Source: Tetradesmus obliquus (Eukaryota; Chlorophyta; Chlorophyceae; Sphaeropleales; Scenedesmaceae). From it: a stretch of 64,000 nt of DNA. Positions 25,976 through 37,376 of the stretch are shown here, piece by piece. The stretch covers positions 1,284,501-1,348,500 of the forward strand of contig CP126201.1 of NCBI GenBank assembly GCA_030272155.1. The letters are read 5' to 3'. The position numbers and the translations under genes were made by a program. Below the pieces are notes generated by a model, which saw only the letters and a list, made by a program, of their open reading frames with translations, had not been told where the DNA came from and ran no database searches. Positions within the stretch are counted from its first letter, which is position 1, and each line of letters begins with the position of its first letter.

Positions 25976-27635
25976 ATGGCAGCTACGAACGTTGCTCATG
26001 GCTCGCGTCTCTCATCACCTGCTCGACCCAAGACATCTGCTGCTGCTGCTGCCGCACGTCTGCAACTGAACCACACAAAACAGTGTAGGATGGCTGCCGC
26101 TGCAGCAATGACACAGCCACGGCGCCTGAAGCTCCCTATACCGGTTACAATCATCACAGGAGCTCTGGGCGTGGGCAAAACCACGGCAATCTGCACCCTG
26201 CTGCAGGTGGGGCAGCACCACCTGCACAGCAGCAATGCAGCCTCGCCACAGCTGCAAAACAAAATAAACCACAATCATACCCCAGACTCCATGCAACAGC
26301 ATTTGAGCTGCATCACAAACAGCAGTACCGTGCCAGGAAACCTGCTGCACCCCTGCCCTCTGTACCTGTACAGTACCCTTGACCAGCATGACATCATGCA
26401 CTCCCATAACCACAGAGCGCCACCCCCCTGCCCAAAATCACCCTTCCACATGCCTTCCTTGCCACAGAACAAGCCAAGCCATGAAGTCTGGTGCATCATA
26501 GTCAACGAGTTTGGTGCAGTAGGCCTGGACGCTGTTGCAATCGAGGCCAGCTGCCCTGACGGCTCAGCAGTGGTGAAGCAGCTTGCAGGAGGGTGCATGT
26601 GCTGCGTGCTCTCTGGGACCCTCAGTGCTGCCATTGCGCAGATCATCCGCCAGGCCAAACCTGACAGGGTCATCATAGAACCAAGCGGCCTGGGGCACCC
26701 TGGCGGTGAGCTTGCAGGCTGTTGTGCATTGAGAGAGGATAGTTACATATGGGTCCTGGCACCATCTTAGGTCATCATACAGCCAAGCGGCCTCGCGCAC
26801 CCTGGCGGTGAGCGCAAATCAGCGTGTCTTTGCATTGCATCTGGGTGTATGGTTTGGCGGTGTGAGGAAAGCAATGAGGCACAGCATGCAGCAGGGTCAT
26901 CATAGAGCCAAGCGGCCTGGGGCATCCTGGCGGTGAATGCAGTTGAGCGTGCATTTGCCTTGCAGATGCATGTGTGCTGTGGTGGTGTGTGGAGAGCAGT
27001 AAGGCAAAGCCTGACAGGGTCATCATCGAGCCAAGCGGCCTGGGGCACCCTGGCGGTGAGTGCAGATGAGCGTGCATTTGCATTGCATATGAATGTGTGC
27101 TGTGGTGCTGTGTGGACAGCAGTAAGGCAAAGCCTGACAGGGTCATCATAGAGCCAAGCGGCCTGGGGCACCCTGGTGGCGAGCTTGCAGGCTGCTGTGC
27201 AAAGCATTTGAATGTGCACTGTGGTGGTGTGAGGAAAGCAGCAAAGCACAACAGGCAGCAGGGTCATCATAGAGCCAAGCGGCTTGGGGCACCCTGGCGG
27301 TGAGTGCGGCCCATACACACGGCACAGTCTGCTGTGTTGCCGACACGTGTGTGGTACGGAGGGAGGGAAGTAAGGAACACCAGCAGTTGCCATGACGAAA
27401 ATTGCGCTGCCTGACATGTGGAGGACGCTGACAGCCTGATCCACTGACTCTGGCTTGGTATCATACTGGCATAAGAGCTATGCTTGCAATGGTGCTGGCT
27501 GCATCAGCATGGGCTCACTGGCTGTGACAAGAGCGCCGCCCTGCCCATCAGCAGCAAACCTCCACAGGCGATGCAAGTTAACATTGTAAACTGTCATATG
27601 CTGTGCACGGCACTTGCCTGCTCTGAGATGCTGCA

Positions 27636-27676
<41 letters not shown>

Positions 27677-29094
27677 GTTTGCGTTCCTGCTGTAGGCTTG
27701 ATTGACATTCTGCAAGGGCCACATCTGTGCACCTCGCTGCAATTGAATGCAGTCATCTGCCTGGTGAGTCATCTGCTGCTGCCGCTGCTGCTGCTGCTGC
27801 TGCTGCTGGGCTGCTGCTGCTGCCGCGGCTAGCTTTGTGTTGTGTTGCTGTGCATCTCCTCAAGCAATTTGAGCACAGGTTGCTTGTCACGTGCTTGTGT
27901 ATGAAACCACCGCCTCGCCGCGCCACAGACATAACATATCTGCTGCACTGCAATTAATTTCTCCAGGTGGACCTGTCTGTGTTTGATCCAGCCGCGCTCA
28001 TGGCCAACAGCAGAGAAGCTGCTTGTGACGTGCTTGTGTATCAAACCACCACCTCGCGCCACAAACATAACCAATCTGCTGCACTGCCCCATACATCTCC
28101 AGGTGGATCTGTCTGTGTTTGACCCAGCCACCCTCATGGCTAACAGCACAGCAGCAGACCAAGTGACAGTGGCTGACGTGCTGGTAGGAAGCAAGGCAGA
28201 CGCAGCAGCAGCAGGCGCTGCTGAAGCTTTGCAGCAGTGGGCAGCAGACGAGCTGTTCCCACTAAAACAGGAGGTAGGTGTGTGTTAAGGCAGATGGTAT
28301 GATGTTTCACCTCTCTCTTGTGCTGGATCACATGGTGTGATGTTTCAGAGCATGCATTGCACTGTACACTGGTGCGTAAGTGGGTGAGCGTGTTGGCGCA
28401 GCATACCGAGAGGTCGCTCATGTTGGAGCCACCAGCAGCATATGAACAGAGGAGATGCAAGCATGTGTATATTCCGTTCAGGCCAGGTCACTGCTGCTCT
28501 GCGTGGTTGTTGTATGCAGTCGAATGACCCATGCTGCTGAGTTCACAGGCTTGGCTTCACAGCCTTGCACAGCACTTGGTGGCTGCTCTCTGCTGCTGTT
28601 CTGCGTCGTTGGTTTTACTGTCACCATGAATGCTGCTGTTTCAAACGCTGTGCTTCACAGGTGGTCATCTCCGCACATGGGCAGCTAGACACCTGCTGGC
28701 TTCATGCACCTAGGTCAGCAGCAGCAGCAGCCCTGATGGTCAAACCAGGCAGCAGCAGCAGCCGGGCGCGGCAGCAGCAGGCAGCAGCGGACACCAGCTT
28801 GCAAGGGATGCAGTTGCGGGACCAACCAGCGAGCAAGGCTGCACAGGAAGGTACAGCAGCACCAGCAGCAGCAGTGAATGCTGCAAGTGCAGGCCAGCCA
28901 TGCAGAGTGCCTGGCACAGGCTTACAGGCGGCTGGCTGCGGCTCCTGCGGCTGGGTGTTTGACCAACAGGACATATTTGACCAAGTGCTGCTGCTGCAGC
29001 TGCTGCAGCTGGTACAGCCGGCTGTGCTGCGGCTGAAGGGCGTGTTTCGGGTGGCACAGAAGCAGTGGGTGATGCCGCTGTCTTTGCCAGCACC

Positions 29095-29128
<34 letters not shown>

Positions 29129-29515
29129 GCTGTATCGCCGACAACAGAGCTGGATGAGTTGCAGCAGTCAACAGCAAGCAGTAAAGCTTTGCAGCTGCAG
29201 CCAGTGTGCTACAGAGGGCCTAGTATGGTGGAGGTGATTGTGAGCACACCACCGGCAGCTGTTATGACTGCAGAGGCTACAGGAGTGACCAGCAACCCTG
29301 AGGCACAGCTACATGCAGCTTTGAATGCATTCCTGCAGCAGCAAAATGGTGCTGCTGGTGGCGGCAGCCAGTGCAGTGAAGCACAGGGTGCAGCACAGGC
29401 AGGGGCTTGCATTGACAAGTTGTCGCTGAATGGTGCTGCCAGCCTGCAGCTAAACAGCACCTGGCAGCTGTTGGAAGAAGCATTGCTGGCGTGTCTACAG
29501 CGGAAATTACAGTAG
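25976..29515 (+). CDS. CobW/ZNG1-type GTP-binding metallochaperone-like protein
   Basis: Five exons in phase: 25976-26206, 26468-26705, 27696-27763, 28103-28273 and 28661-29515 (TAG), about 520 residues. The Walker A motif GALGVGKT is at residues 62-69. It is followed by VNEFGAVGLDAVAIE and by the metal-site loop GGCMCCVLSG, matching the family's CxCC signature. RVIIEPSGLGHPGG and GLIDIL continue the G-domain. The usual NKxD base-recognition motif appears as GSKAD (Asn replaced by Ser). The long last exon is Ala/Gln-rich but retains a CobW C-terminal core (CGSCGWVFDQQDIFDQ, VLRLKGVFRV). The family handles Zn2+/Co2+ insertion coupled to GTP hydrolysis; the substrate here is unknown. A second in-frame ATG at residue 39 is an alternative start; residues 1-38 could be a targeting peptide. 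Divergent from the kinesin gene. Confidence 0.86.
26768..27306 (+). repeat. Five donor-side copies of exon 26468-26705
   Basis: Copies at about 26772, 26895, 27009, 27130 and 27260 each repeat AGGGTCATCATAGAGCCAAG, CGGCCTGGGGCACCCTGGCGG and a GTGAG/GTGGCGAG donor, at ~115-130-bp spacing. Confidence 0.92.
27962..28012 (+). repeat. Acceptor-side copy of exon 28103-28273
   Basis: CTCCAG then GTGGACCTGTCTGTGTTTGA through CTCATGGCCAACAGCA copies the exon start. Confidence 0.88.
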
Positions 29516-29903
29516 AGATAGCAGCTGCTGGCTTGAAGATGCGCTGACACGTATGGCTCGACAGAAGTTAGGGCATGGTTTGCACGTTGTGCTCCAAGGT
29601 TTGGGGTCACGTGTGATGTGCTGACCAGGTGGCCCACATACGCATAGTTGGCAGGGATTGAATGCTTTTGATTCATTATAATTAGGAGCTCAGACGTTGA
29701 TTTTGTGCAGTTGAACTGCTCTGAACGGCTGCACGTCAGCTTTCTCGTTCTCCCTTTTGAGGCGACTCCCGCAAGCACGCAGCAGTCGCTGCGCCGTGAA
29801 CTGTTGATTTATATTATATTCGCCGATTATTACCGTTACCTGCTAGCACGACTACTGCTTGGTCGGCCCCTCATCCTTGAATACATCATTCACCTGCACT
29901 CCG
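29516..29903. other. Intergenic region between genes 5 and 6
   Basis: A tandem gene boundary under 400 bp. It includes a locally A/T-rich stretch (29800-29850), presumably promoter or 5' UTR of gene 6. No gene is seen. Confidence 0.4.
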
Positions 29904-32015
29904 ATGGCCTTCGCCCTCCAGGGCCGGGATCAATCCCTGGTAGCTCTAGGCTGCAGGAAACGTTACATCAGGGGCCCAAGGCGTGCTGATGCTCTGGTGG
30001 GGGCCTCAGGGCCTGCAGGTGAGCGGCCTGAGCAGCAGTACTGCAGCACCAGTGCTGCCGCTGGCAATTGCCTTGCAAGAGCAGCAGCACAGCCTAAGCA
30101 AGCATACTATTGATGACCTGCTGGTGCATAACTACTACATAAGCCATGTAAGAACACAAAGCAGCGGCTGCTGCAGAAGAAGCAGCAGCTAGTGTCCAGT
30201 GACAAGCTCATCGCATGTATGCATGCTGCTGCAGGCTCAAGAAGGCCCCACCAGTCGGGCACGCAGCAGCAGCGTCAGCAGAAGCAGCCGCTGCTTGCGG
30301 AGCAGCTCTGGTTCGATGAGGAGCGCATACTGGTGAGAAGGGTTGCGTTATGTGATGTCACGTTACATGTTTTTGTTACTTTACATACCATGAACCGTGT
30401 GTCCTTGCTTTGACCAAATTGCTGCAACAAGGGTGGGTTTGATGAGGAGCGCATATTGGTGAGCAGGGTTGTGCTGATGCATGCATGCTGTGTCAGATTC
30501 AGGCTGCTGGCCTGAAATTACCATGACATCTGTCGGTCAAACCCCCCAGCAGCAAGCATCGAGTACCCCTGGTCAAGCGCTTTACATGGACCCTGCTTCA
30601 AGGATCAGGCCATGCTTTCTCATGTAGAGGTTTTGATGTTGCAAATCAAGCAGCGCCATCGAGGCATGCCACACCACTTCCAGCGATCGACTCTCCGAAG
30701 GCAACATGTCATGTGACACATCATGCAACATGTTACACTGTTACATGCAGGTGAATGAGTCATTTGAGGCGGCTGAGGGTGCGCAGCTGTCTCCCCACCT
30801 CAAGGTGGCGAAGCATGTGGGCAGCGGCACCTCTGCTGACGTTTACAAGCTGCAGGGCGATGGCAAGCAGCCAGAGCTGGTGAGCAGATAGTATGTGCAT
30901 GGCATGCCGCACTCGCGTTTGACATTCTGTGCACATTTATATTGGCAGCGCTACCTCTGCTGACATGTACAAGCTGACGAGCGATGGCAAGCAACCCGAG
31001 CTGGTGAGGTGTTTGTTGAAAGATGTAGTTGGTTGCATGTGCGTAGACGTAATTTTCAGCACATGGCCTTATGTGAATAGCAACTAAACTGCATGGCGTG
31101 CACGGTTTGGCGCATTTGCTGCCACAGTATGCTTGCAGCGTTGTATGTACTGCTAAATTTGCTGCATGCAGGTGTTGAAGATGGCGAAGCCGGTGCCTGG
31201 GCTGCGGCGCGCATTCCAGCGGGAGTGGATGCTGGGGCGGCGGCTGAATGCAGTGGCGGCAGCAGCATCCGAGCTGAACATGATCATTCACACAGGTGAG
31301 CATCATTATGTCATTCATGCGCACAGATGGTTTTGCAGGAAAGTAGGGGATGGATGCTGGGGCGGCGGCTAAATGCGGTGGCAGGGGCAGCACCTGAGCT
31401 CAACATGATCATCCACACAGGTGAGCATGATCCTGCTATATCTGACGAACCTGATTATAACCAACAGCAGGGGGTGGATGCTGGGGCGGCGGCTAAATGC
31501 GGTGGCGGCAGCAGCACCTGAGCTCAACATGATCATTCACACAGGTGAGCATGATCCTGCTATGTCTTGCGAACCTGATTATGAACAACAGTAGGGCGTG
31601 GATGCTGAGGCGGCGGCTCAACTCAGTGGCAGAAGCAGCGCCGGAACTCAACATGATCATCCCCACAGGTGAACGTATGTACACGTCGTTGTACTCGCAT
31701 CGATGGTCATGCTATCACACGCTTGTGAGCATGATTGCACACATCCCTATGGATGATTGGGCGGCGGCCGAATGCGGTGGCAGCAGCAGCATGTAGCACG
31801 CAAGCACCCAAACTCACTCGCTGCTGCTGTTGTCGCCGCCACTGTGTTATTCAACTGCATGCAGGACCTGCTGTGGTGTTGTAAGACAAGAAAGGCCAGC
31901 TGTTTTTAGGAGCACTGTGCTTGAAGGCATCAACAGCAGCAGCTTGGACTGGGGCGGGTGCTGCAGCAACATCCCAGTGTTCAAAGGCAACCACTCAGTT
32001 GCGTTGCTGCTGCTG

Positions 32016-32052
<37 letters not shown>

Positions 32053-35000
32053 GCAATGTCTGCATGCAGGCCCTGCCGTGGTGTCTGAAGACAAGAAAGG
32101 CCAGCTGGTGTTCAGGGGCACTGTGCTTGAGGGCATCAACGGCAAGAGCCTGGACAGCAGGCTGGAGAAGGATGCCAGCTTCTGTGATGTGGATTTTATC
32201 ATGATGATGCTCCAGCAGGTGGGTGGGTGGGTGCATTGTGGCTGTATCTGTGTTGCTGTGGCAAGAAGAGGAAAGTTTGCTTACCAACTTGACCTCAATC
32301 TAATGATGCTGCAGCAGGTAGGTTGGCGGGGTTTTTAGTAGGGTGCTGCCCCGGGTGGTTTTGGGTGCTTGAGGGCATCAACGGCAAGAGCCTGGACAGC
32401 AGGCTTGAAAAGGACGCCAGCTTCTGTGATGTTGACGTCATCCTGATGATGCTACAGCAGGTGGGTGGGTAGGTGCATTGTGGCTGTATCTGTGTTGCTG
32501 TGGCAAGAAGAGGAAAGTTCGCTCACCACTTTGACCTCAATCTAATGATGCTGCAGCAGGTGGTTGGCGGGGGTTTGGATAGGGTGCTGCTGCAGGTGGT
32601 GTTGCGTGCTGGAAGGCATCAACGCCAAGAGCCTCGACAGCAGGCTTGAAATGGATGCCAGCTTCTGCGATGTGGATTTTATCGTAATGATGCTGCAGCA
32701 GGTAGGCAGGTGGCAGTTGCTGCAGCAAGGGGTGAGGGGTTTGTGTGTCGTGAAGGATGGGGCAGTTGCTGCAACAAGGGGTGAGGGGTTTGTGTGTCGT
32801 GAAGGATGGGGCAGTTGCTGCAACAAGGGGTGAGGGGTTTGTGTGTCGTGAAGGATGGGGCAGTTGCTGCAACAAGGGGTGAGGGGTTTGTGTGTCGTGA
32901 AGGATGGGGCAGTTGCTGCAACAAGGGGTGAGGGGTTTGTGTGTCGTGAAGGATGGGGCAGTTGCTGCAACAAGGGGTGAGGGGTTTGTGTGTCGTGAAG
33001 GATGGGGCAGTTGCTGCAACAAGGGGTGAGGGGTTTGTGTGTCGTGAAGGATGGGGCAGTTGCTGCAACAAGGGGTGAGGGGTTTGTGTGTCGTGAAGGA
33101 TGGGGCAGTTGCTGCAACAAGGGGTGAGGGGTTTGTGTGTCGTGAAGGATGGGGCAGTGGCTGCAGGCGCAGAAGGTTGCTAGTGGGCCTGTCGGACAGC
33201 AGGCTTGAGAAGGATGCCAGATTCTGTGATGTTGACTTCATCGTCATGATGCTGCAGCAGGTGGGTCGCGCTTTATGTACATGGACGTATCCTCACCATG
33301 TTGCAGGCACGCAGCTGGCGGGAAAGGGTGGAGGGGTTAAGCAGCTGCACCAGGTGGGGTGGTTCATGCAGCAGGTTGAGTAGACAGGACAGCAGGCTGG
33401 AGAAGGATGCAAGCTTTCGCGATGTGGACTTAATCGTGATGATGCTGCAGCAGGTAAGCAAACGTGGTGTATTGTGGCTGTATCTGTGTGGCTGTGGGGA
33501 GGGGGAAGTTTGCTTACCAATTTGACCTCAATCTTATGATGCTGCAGCAGATGGTTGGCGGGGGTTCTAGTAGGGTGCTGCCCCGGGTGTGGTACAGTGC
33601 TTGAGGGCATCAACGCCAAGAGCCTGGACAGCAGGCTTGAAAGGATGCCAGCTTCTGCGATGTGGATTTTATCGTAATGATGCTGCAGCAGGTAGGCAGG
33701 TGGCAGTTGCTGCAGCAAGGGGTGAGGGGTGTGTGTCGTAACGGATGGGGTGGTGGGTGCAGCAGGTTGCTAGTGGGCCTGTCGGACAGCAGGCTGGGGG
33801 AGGATGCCAGCTTCTGGGATGTTGACTTCATCCTCGTGATGCGGCAGCAGGTGGGTGGGTGGGTCCCTGTGTGTTGCTGTTGCTGCTGTGTGTTGCTGTG
33901 TGTTGCTGCAGCAGGCGTGGTGGGCACTTGCTGCAGCAGACAAATGTTCAGCAGGCTGCACATGCGTCTGAAGGATCACGATGATGATGCAGCAGGTGGG
34001 CAGGCGGTTTATGCGGTGTCTGCAGCAGGTGGGTGGTTGCAATTGGGTGCAGGTGATTGCTGTTGGGCCTATTGGACAGTAGGCTGGAGGAGGTTGCCAG
34101 CTCCTGAGATGCTGACTTCATTGCCGCAATGGGCCATGGTATTTCAGCAGGTGGGGTGTGTGCATGTGCATCCTCGGGTCCTTCAATCGGACATAATGCC
34201 AACGGAGTTCTAATTTACTCCAGTTTGTACTCCCTGGAGCTACCCTGGAGCACTCCCAGCAAGACACATGCCCTGCCCCTCTGGAGTAGCACTCCGGAGG
34301 ACTCCAGCTTGTTGATTCGAAGTTGTGCAGCTGTGTCTGCTTTCATGCAGGCGCTGACTGCGCTGCACAAGGCAGAGGCGCGGCTGTAAGCTGCTGCTGT
34401 GTGTTTTGACATACCTCCTGATCCAGGTGGCTGCTGCTGCTGCTGCTGCTGCTGTGTCTGCTTCTGTGCAGGTGCTGACTGCGCTGCACAAGGCTGAGGC
34501 GCTGGTTGGCTTCCAGCATGGCGACCTGCGCATCAGGTGGGCGGCATATTGCGCACTTATATTGACACAGCCGTGTGTATGAGCTTCAGAACAATAGCAC
34601 ACACTGTCAAGTTGTCATCAGCCTCCCTACAAGGACATTTCGCCGCAGATCATGACACCTGACTCCACTGCTTTGCCTTTGCTCAAACAGTGCATGCTGC
34701 TACAATACCATACACTACAATGTACTTTTGTCTTCCAGTTCACTGAACCTCCGCGGTGTGCAATGCAGCAACATCATGGAGCACAGCACTGACCCAGAGG
34801 CTCTGCAAGCACTGCGGGATGACGCTGAAACCTGGCAGGCCCAGGGCTTTGTGTCTGCTGAGTCAGCAGCACTGGCCAAGGGACTGCTGAGCTTCAAGAT
34901 CCTGGACTTTGGCCATTCCAAGGTACGTTGCGTGTGCTATTGTGGGTTGTATTGTCATGGCAGGCCCAGGGCTTTGTGTCTGCTAAGTCAGCAGCACTGG

Positions 35001-35690
35001 CCAAGGGACTGCTGAGCTTCAAGATCCTGGACTTCGGCCACTCCAAGGTGTGTTGGATGCTTGATACATTGATCTTTCTGGGTTGTAATATATTGTCTAG
35101 CTGGCTCAAGGGTTTGTGTCGGGCTGAGTCAGTAGCACTGGCCAAGGGACTGCTAACCTTCAAGATAATTGACTTCGGCCACTCCAAGGTGTGTTGGATG
35201 GTTGATTTAATTTGTTGGGTAGAAGTATATTGTCTAGCTGGCTCAAGGTGTTTTGTGTCTGCTGAGTCAGCAGCGCTGGCGAAAGGGCTGCTCACTGTCA
35301 AGATCCTGGACTTTGGCCATTTCAAGGTGAGGTGAAGTGTATACATTGGGTTGCGTTGCATGTCCGACATGGCATTGTCTCGTTGCAAGATGCAACTGGG
35401 CCAGTTGAGCCAGCACACACTGCAGAAAGCAGCTGTGAGTCAAGTCCCGCGCCCCTGCTCCTTGCGCCGTGTTCTCATTTGCTGTGCCCGCTGCAATCGC
35501 CGTACTGCAATACATTGCTCAACCTATCTGCGCCTGCTTGGGCTTACTTGTTTGTGCCTGCTGTGCGCTGTGTTGTATGTGTATGCCTCTGCGACCACAG
35601 ATCAACGAGCGCCAGGCACGCAGCTACCTCAAACTTTCTTCCCCCAACATGAACACCCCGGCAGACAGCGCCCCAGCCGGCAGCAGCAGC

Positions 35691-35728
<38 letters not shown>

Positions 35729-36343
35729 GGCGCTGCAGCGGCTGCCGCCTGCCAAGGGTCCCCTGGAAGCATTTTACTCCTTCTGGTACAGAGGCAGGTC
35801 TGATTCCTGGCGGCTGCTGCGCTCGCTGGCGACGCGGCTGGACGGCAGGTGAGAAGTCTGCAATTCAAAGCGCAGTGGCAGCATTGCATTGGTGTTTTTA
35901 CATTCTGGTAATTGGGCAGATCTAATTCCTGGCGCTGCGGTTGCTGGCGACGCGGCTGGACGGCAGGTGAGGGGTATACGGTGCGAAGCCCAGTGGCAGC
36001 ATGGTGGTGGTGTTTTGCAGTCTGTTACAAAGGCAGGTCTGATTCCTGGCGGCTGTTGCGCTCGTCGGCGACGCGGCTGGATGGCAGGTGAGAGGTCTGC
36101 CGTTCAAAGCCCAGTGGCAGCTTTGTACAGGGGTTTGCAGTCTAGTATCGGGGCAGGTCTGATTCCTGGCGGCTGCTGCGGTTGCTGGCGACGCAGCTGG
36201 ATGGCAGGTGAGAGGTGTGCTGTTTGAACCCCAGTGGCGGCGTTGTGCTGCTGTTGTATGCAGCACACACTTCTGCCTCGCTTCTGCAGTTTCAGTTATG
36301 CATTGTGGTGCCTGTGACCCTAGGCAAACACACTAATATGTTC

Positions 36344-36422
<79 letters not shown>

Positions 36423-37068
36423 AGGGGCTGGCCCAAGAGCCGCCAGGGGCGCGTGCTGGGCCTGTACAAGCTCATCGAGGACGTACTAGACCTCAAGCTG
36501 CAGGCGCGTTTCTTCCAAGACACAGGTGGGAGGGAGAGGCTTTGGTGCTTATGAAGGTTATGAAACATTCTAAAACGCAGATGTGCCTGTACAAGCTCAT
36601 CGAGGATGTACTAGACCTCAAGCTGCAGGCCAGGTGTTTTCAGGAAACAGGTGGGGAGGATCTTGCTGCTTTCAACGATGATAGTTGACTGGGCATGGCC
36701 TTGCAAACGCAGCTGTGCCTGTACAAGCTCATCGAGGATGTGCTGGACCTGAAGCTGCAGGCGCGCTTCTTCCAAGACACAGGTGGGAGGGAGAGGGTGA
36801 TATATTGTGGCTGATGTAGGTAGCAGGACACAGTTTTCCAGATTATCATGATGGAGCTGTACAAGCCGATTGAGGACACGCTTGACTTGAAGCTGCAGCC
36901 GCTAACATTGCTGCAGACAGGTGGGTGCTGTTCTATGTGCGGCTGCTGGATGGCTGCTGCTGCTGCCACCGCTGCTGCTGCTGCTGCTGCTGCTGCCAGT
37001 TGCTCACCATGACCATCTCAATCGTGTGTCCCTGTTCATGGAAGGTGCACCTGATCTGTCCAGCCGCC

Positions 37069-37106
<38 letters not shown>

Positions 37107-37376
37107 ACCATGCTGCTGCTTGCAGTCACCGGCGCTGACGGTGCAGTGCGCCGCGTGGCCAGCAGTGACCGCGTGTACGACGAGGCCGGCGGCGGTTTTG
37201 TGGAGGTGCGAGAGGTCGCGGTTTTGGATGTCACCGCTAAACCCCGGCGCTTCAAGCTGCTGCGGTGTTTAAGGGAGAAGGTGCTGCGCTGGTGGAGCCG
37301 GCTGTTCAGCCGCAAGCCGGGTGTGTCTGCGAAGGAGGTGTTGCAGCGCATGCAGGAGCTGGGGCTGACGCAATGA
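29904..37376 (+). CDS. Divergent protein-kinase-like protein
   Basis: Ten exons in phase: 29904-30018, 30235-30332, 30751-30879, 31172-31295, 32070-32218, 34472-34536, 34739-34922, 35601-35848, 36425-36525 and 37126-37376 (TGA), about 487 residues. A kinase fold is indicated by a Gly-rich loop (HVGSGTSADVYK), a candidate VAIK lysine (LVLKMAKP), a catalytic-loop-like HGDLR and a DFG motif (FKILDFGHSK). Between HGDLR and the expected Asn (CSNIM) there are about ten extra residues, so the catalytic loop is atypical. After DFG come a poly-Ser linker, PLEAFYSFWYRG, LLRSLATRLDGRGWPKSRQ and a basic C-terminal tail. The first exon is Arg/Ala-rich and may be a targeting peptide. I cannot assign a kinase subfamily; catalytic competence is uncertain. 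The gene has by far the most exon-edge copies after its fourth and fifth exons. Confidence 0.75.
30430..30466 (+). repeat. Donor-side copy of exon 30235-30332
   Basis: GGTTTGATGAGGAGCGCATA followed by TTGGTGAGCAG repeats the exon end and donor. Confidence 0.8.
30940..31012 (+). repeat. Donor-side copy of exon 30751-30879
   Basis: GGCAGCGCTACCTCTGCTGA through GAGCTGGTGAGG repeats the end of the exon encoding the Gly-rich loop. Confidence 0.85.
31343..31795 (+). repeat. Four donor-side copies of exon 31172-31295
   Basis: Copies at about 31346, 31468, 31596 and 31757 repeat GTGGATGCTGGGGCGGCGGC, GAGCTCAACATGATCAT and CACACAGGTGAGC; the fourth is truncated. Confidence 0.92.
31862..31945 (+). 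repeat. Acceptor-side copy of exon 32070-32218
   Basis: GCAGGACCTGCTGTGGTG through GACAAGAAAGGCCAGCTG to GGCATCAAC mirrors the exon's 5' part with a few indels. Confidence 0.82.
32355..34160 (+). repeat. Seven or more donor-side copies of exon 32070-32218
   Basis: Copies at about 32367, 32604, 33190, 33387, 33600, 33778 and 34078 (a weak one near 33960) repeat GACAGCAGGCT(G/T)GA(G/A)AAGGATG, CCAGCTTCTG(C/T)GATGT and ATGATGCTGCAGCAGGT. One intron of 2.25 kb is built almost entirely from these units and a nested minisatellite. Confidence 0.92.
32717..33157. repeat. 49-bp minisatellite, nine copies
   Basis: Nine head-to-tail units of exactly 49 bp begin TTGCTGCAACAAGGGGTGAG and end GGATGGGGCAG. 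They are nested between exon-edge copies in the kinase-like gene. Identity is near complete apart from the first unit. Confidence 0.95.
34345..34392 (+). repeat. Acceptor-side copy of exon 34472-34536
   Basis: TGCAGGCGCTGACTGCGCTGC through GAGGCGCGGCTG copies the exon start. Confidence 0.85.
34955..35332 (+). repeat. Three donor-side copies of exon 34739-34922
   Basis: Copies at about 34960-35050, 35100-35192 and 35240-35332 repeat GTGTCTGCTGAGTCAGCAGC through GGCCACTCCAAGGTG, including the DFG codons. They are highly similar to the exon. Confidence 0.92.
35910..36216 (+). repeat. Three donor-side copies of exon 35601-35848
   Basis: Copies at about 35918, 36033 and 36155 repeat TCTGATTCCTGGCGGCTG, TTGCTGGCGACGCGGCTGGA and CGGCAGGTGAG at ~115-120-bp spacing. 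Confidence 0.92.
36575..36930 (+). repeat. Three donor-side copies of exon 36425-36525
   Basis: Copies at about 36582, 36715 and 36855 repeat CTGTACAAGCTCATCGAGGA through AGACACAGGTGGG; the third is more diverged. Confidence 0.92.

Noticed and set aside
32537..33247. Minus-strand frames repeating HTNPSPLVAATAPSFTTHKP-type peptides
   Set aside because: They are the translation of the 49-bp intronic minisatellite on the antisense strand of gene 6.
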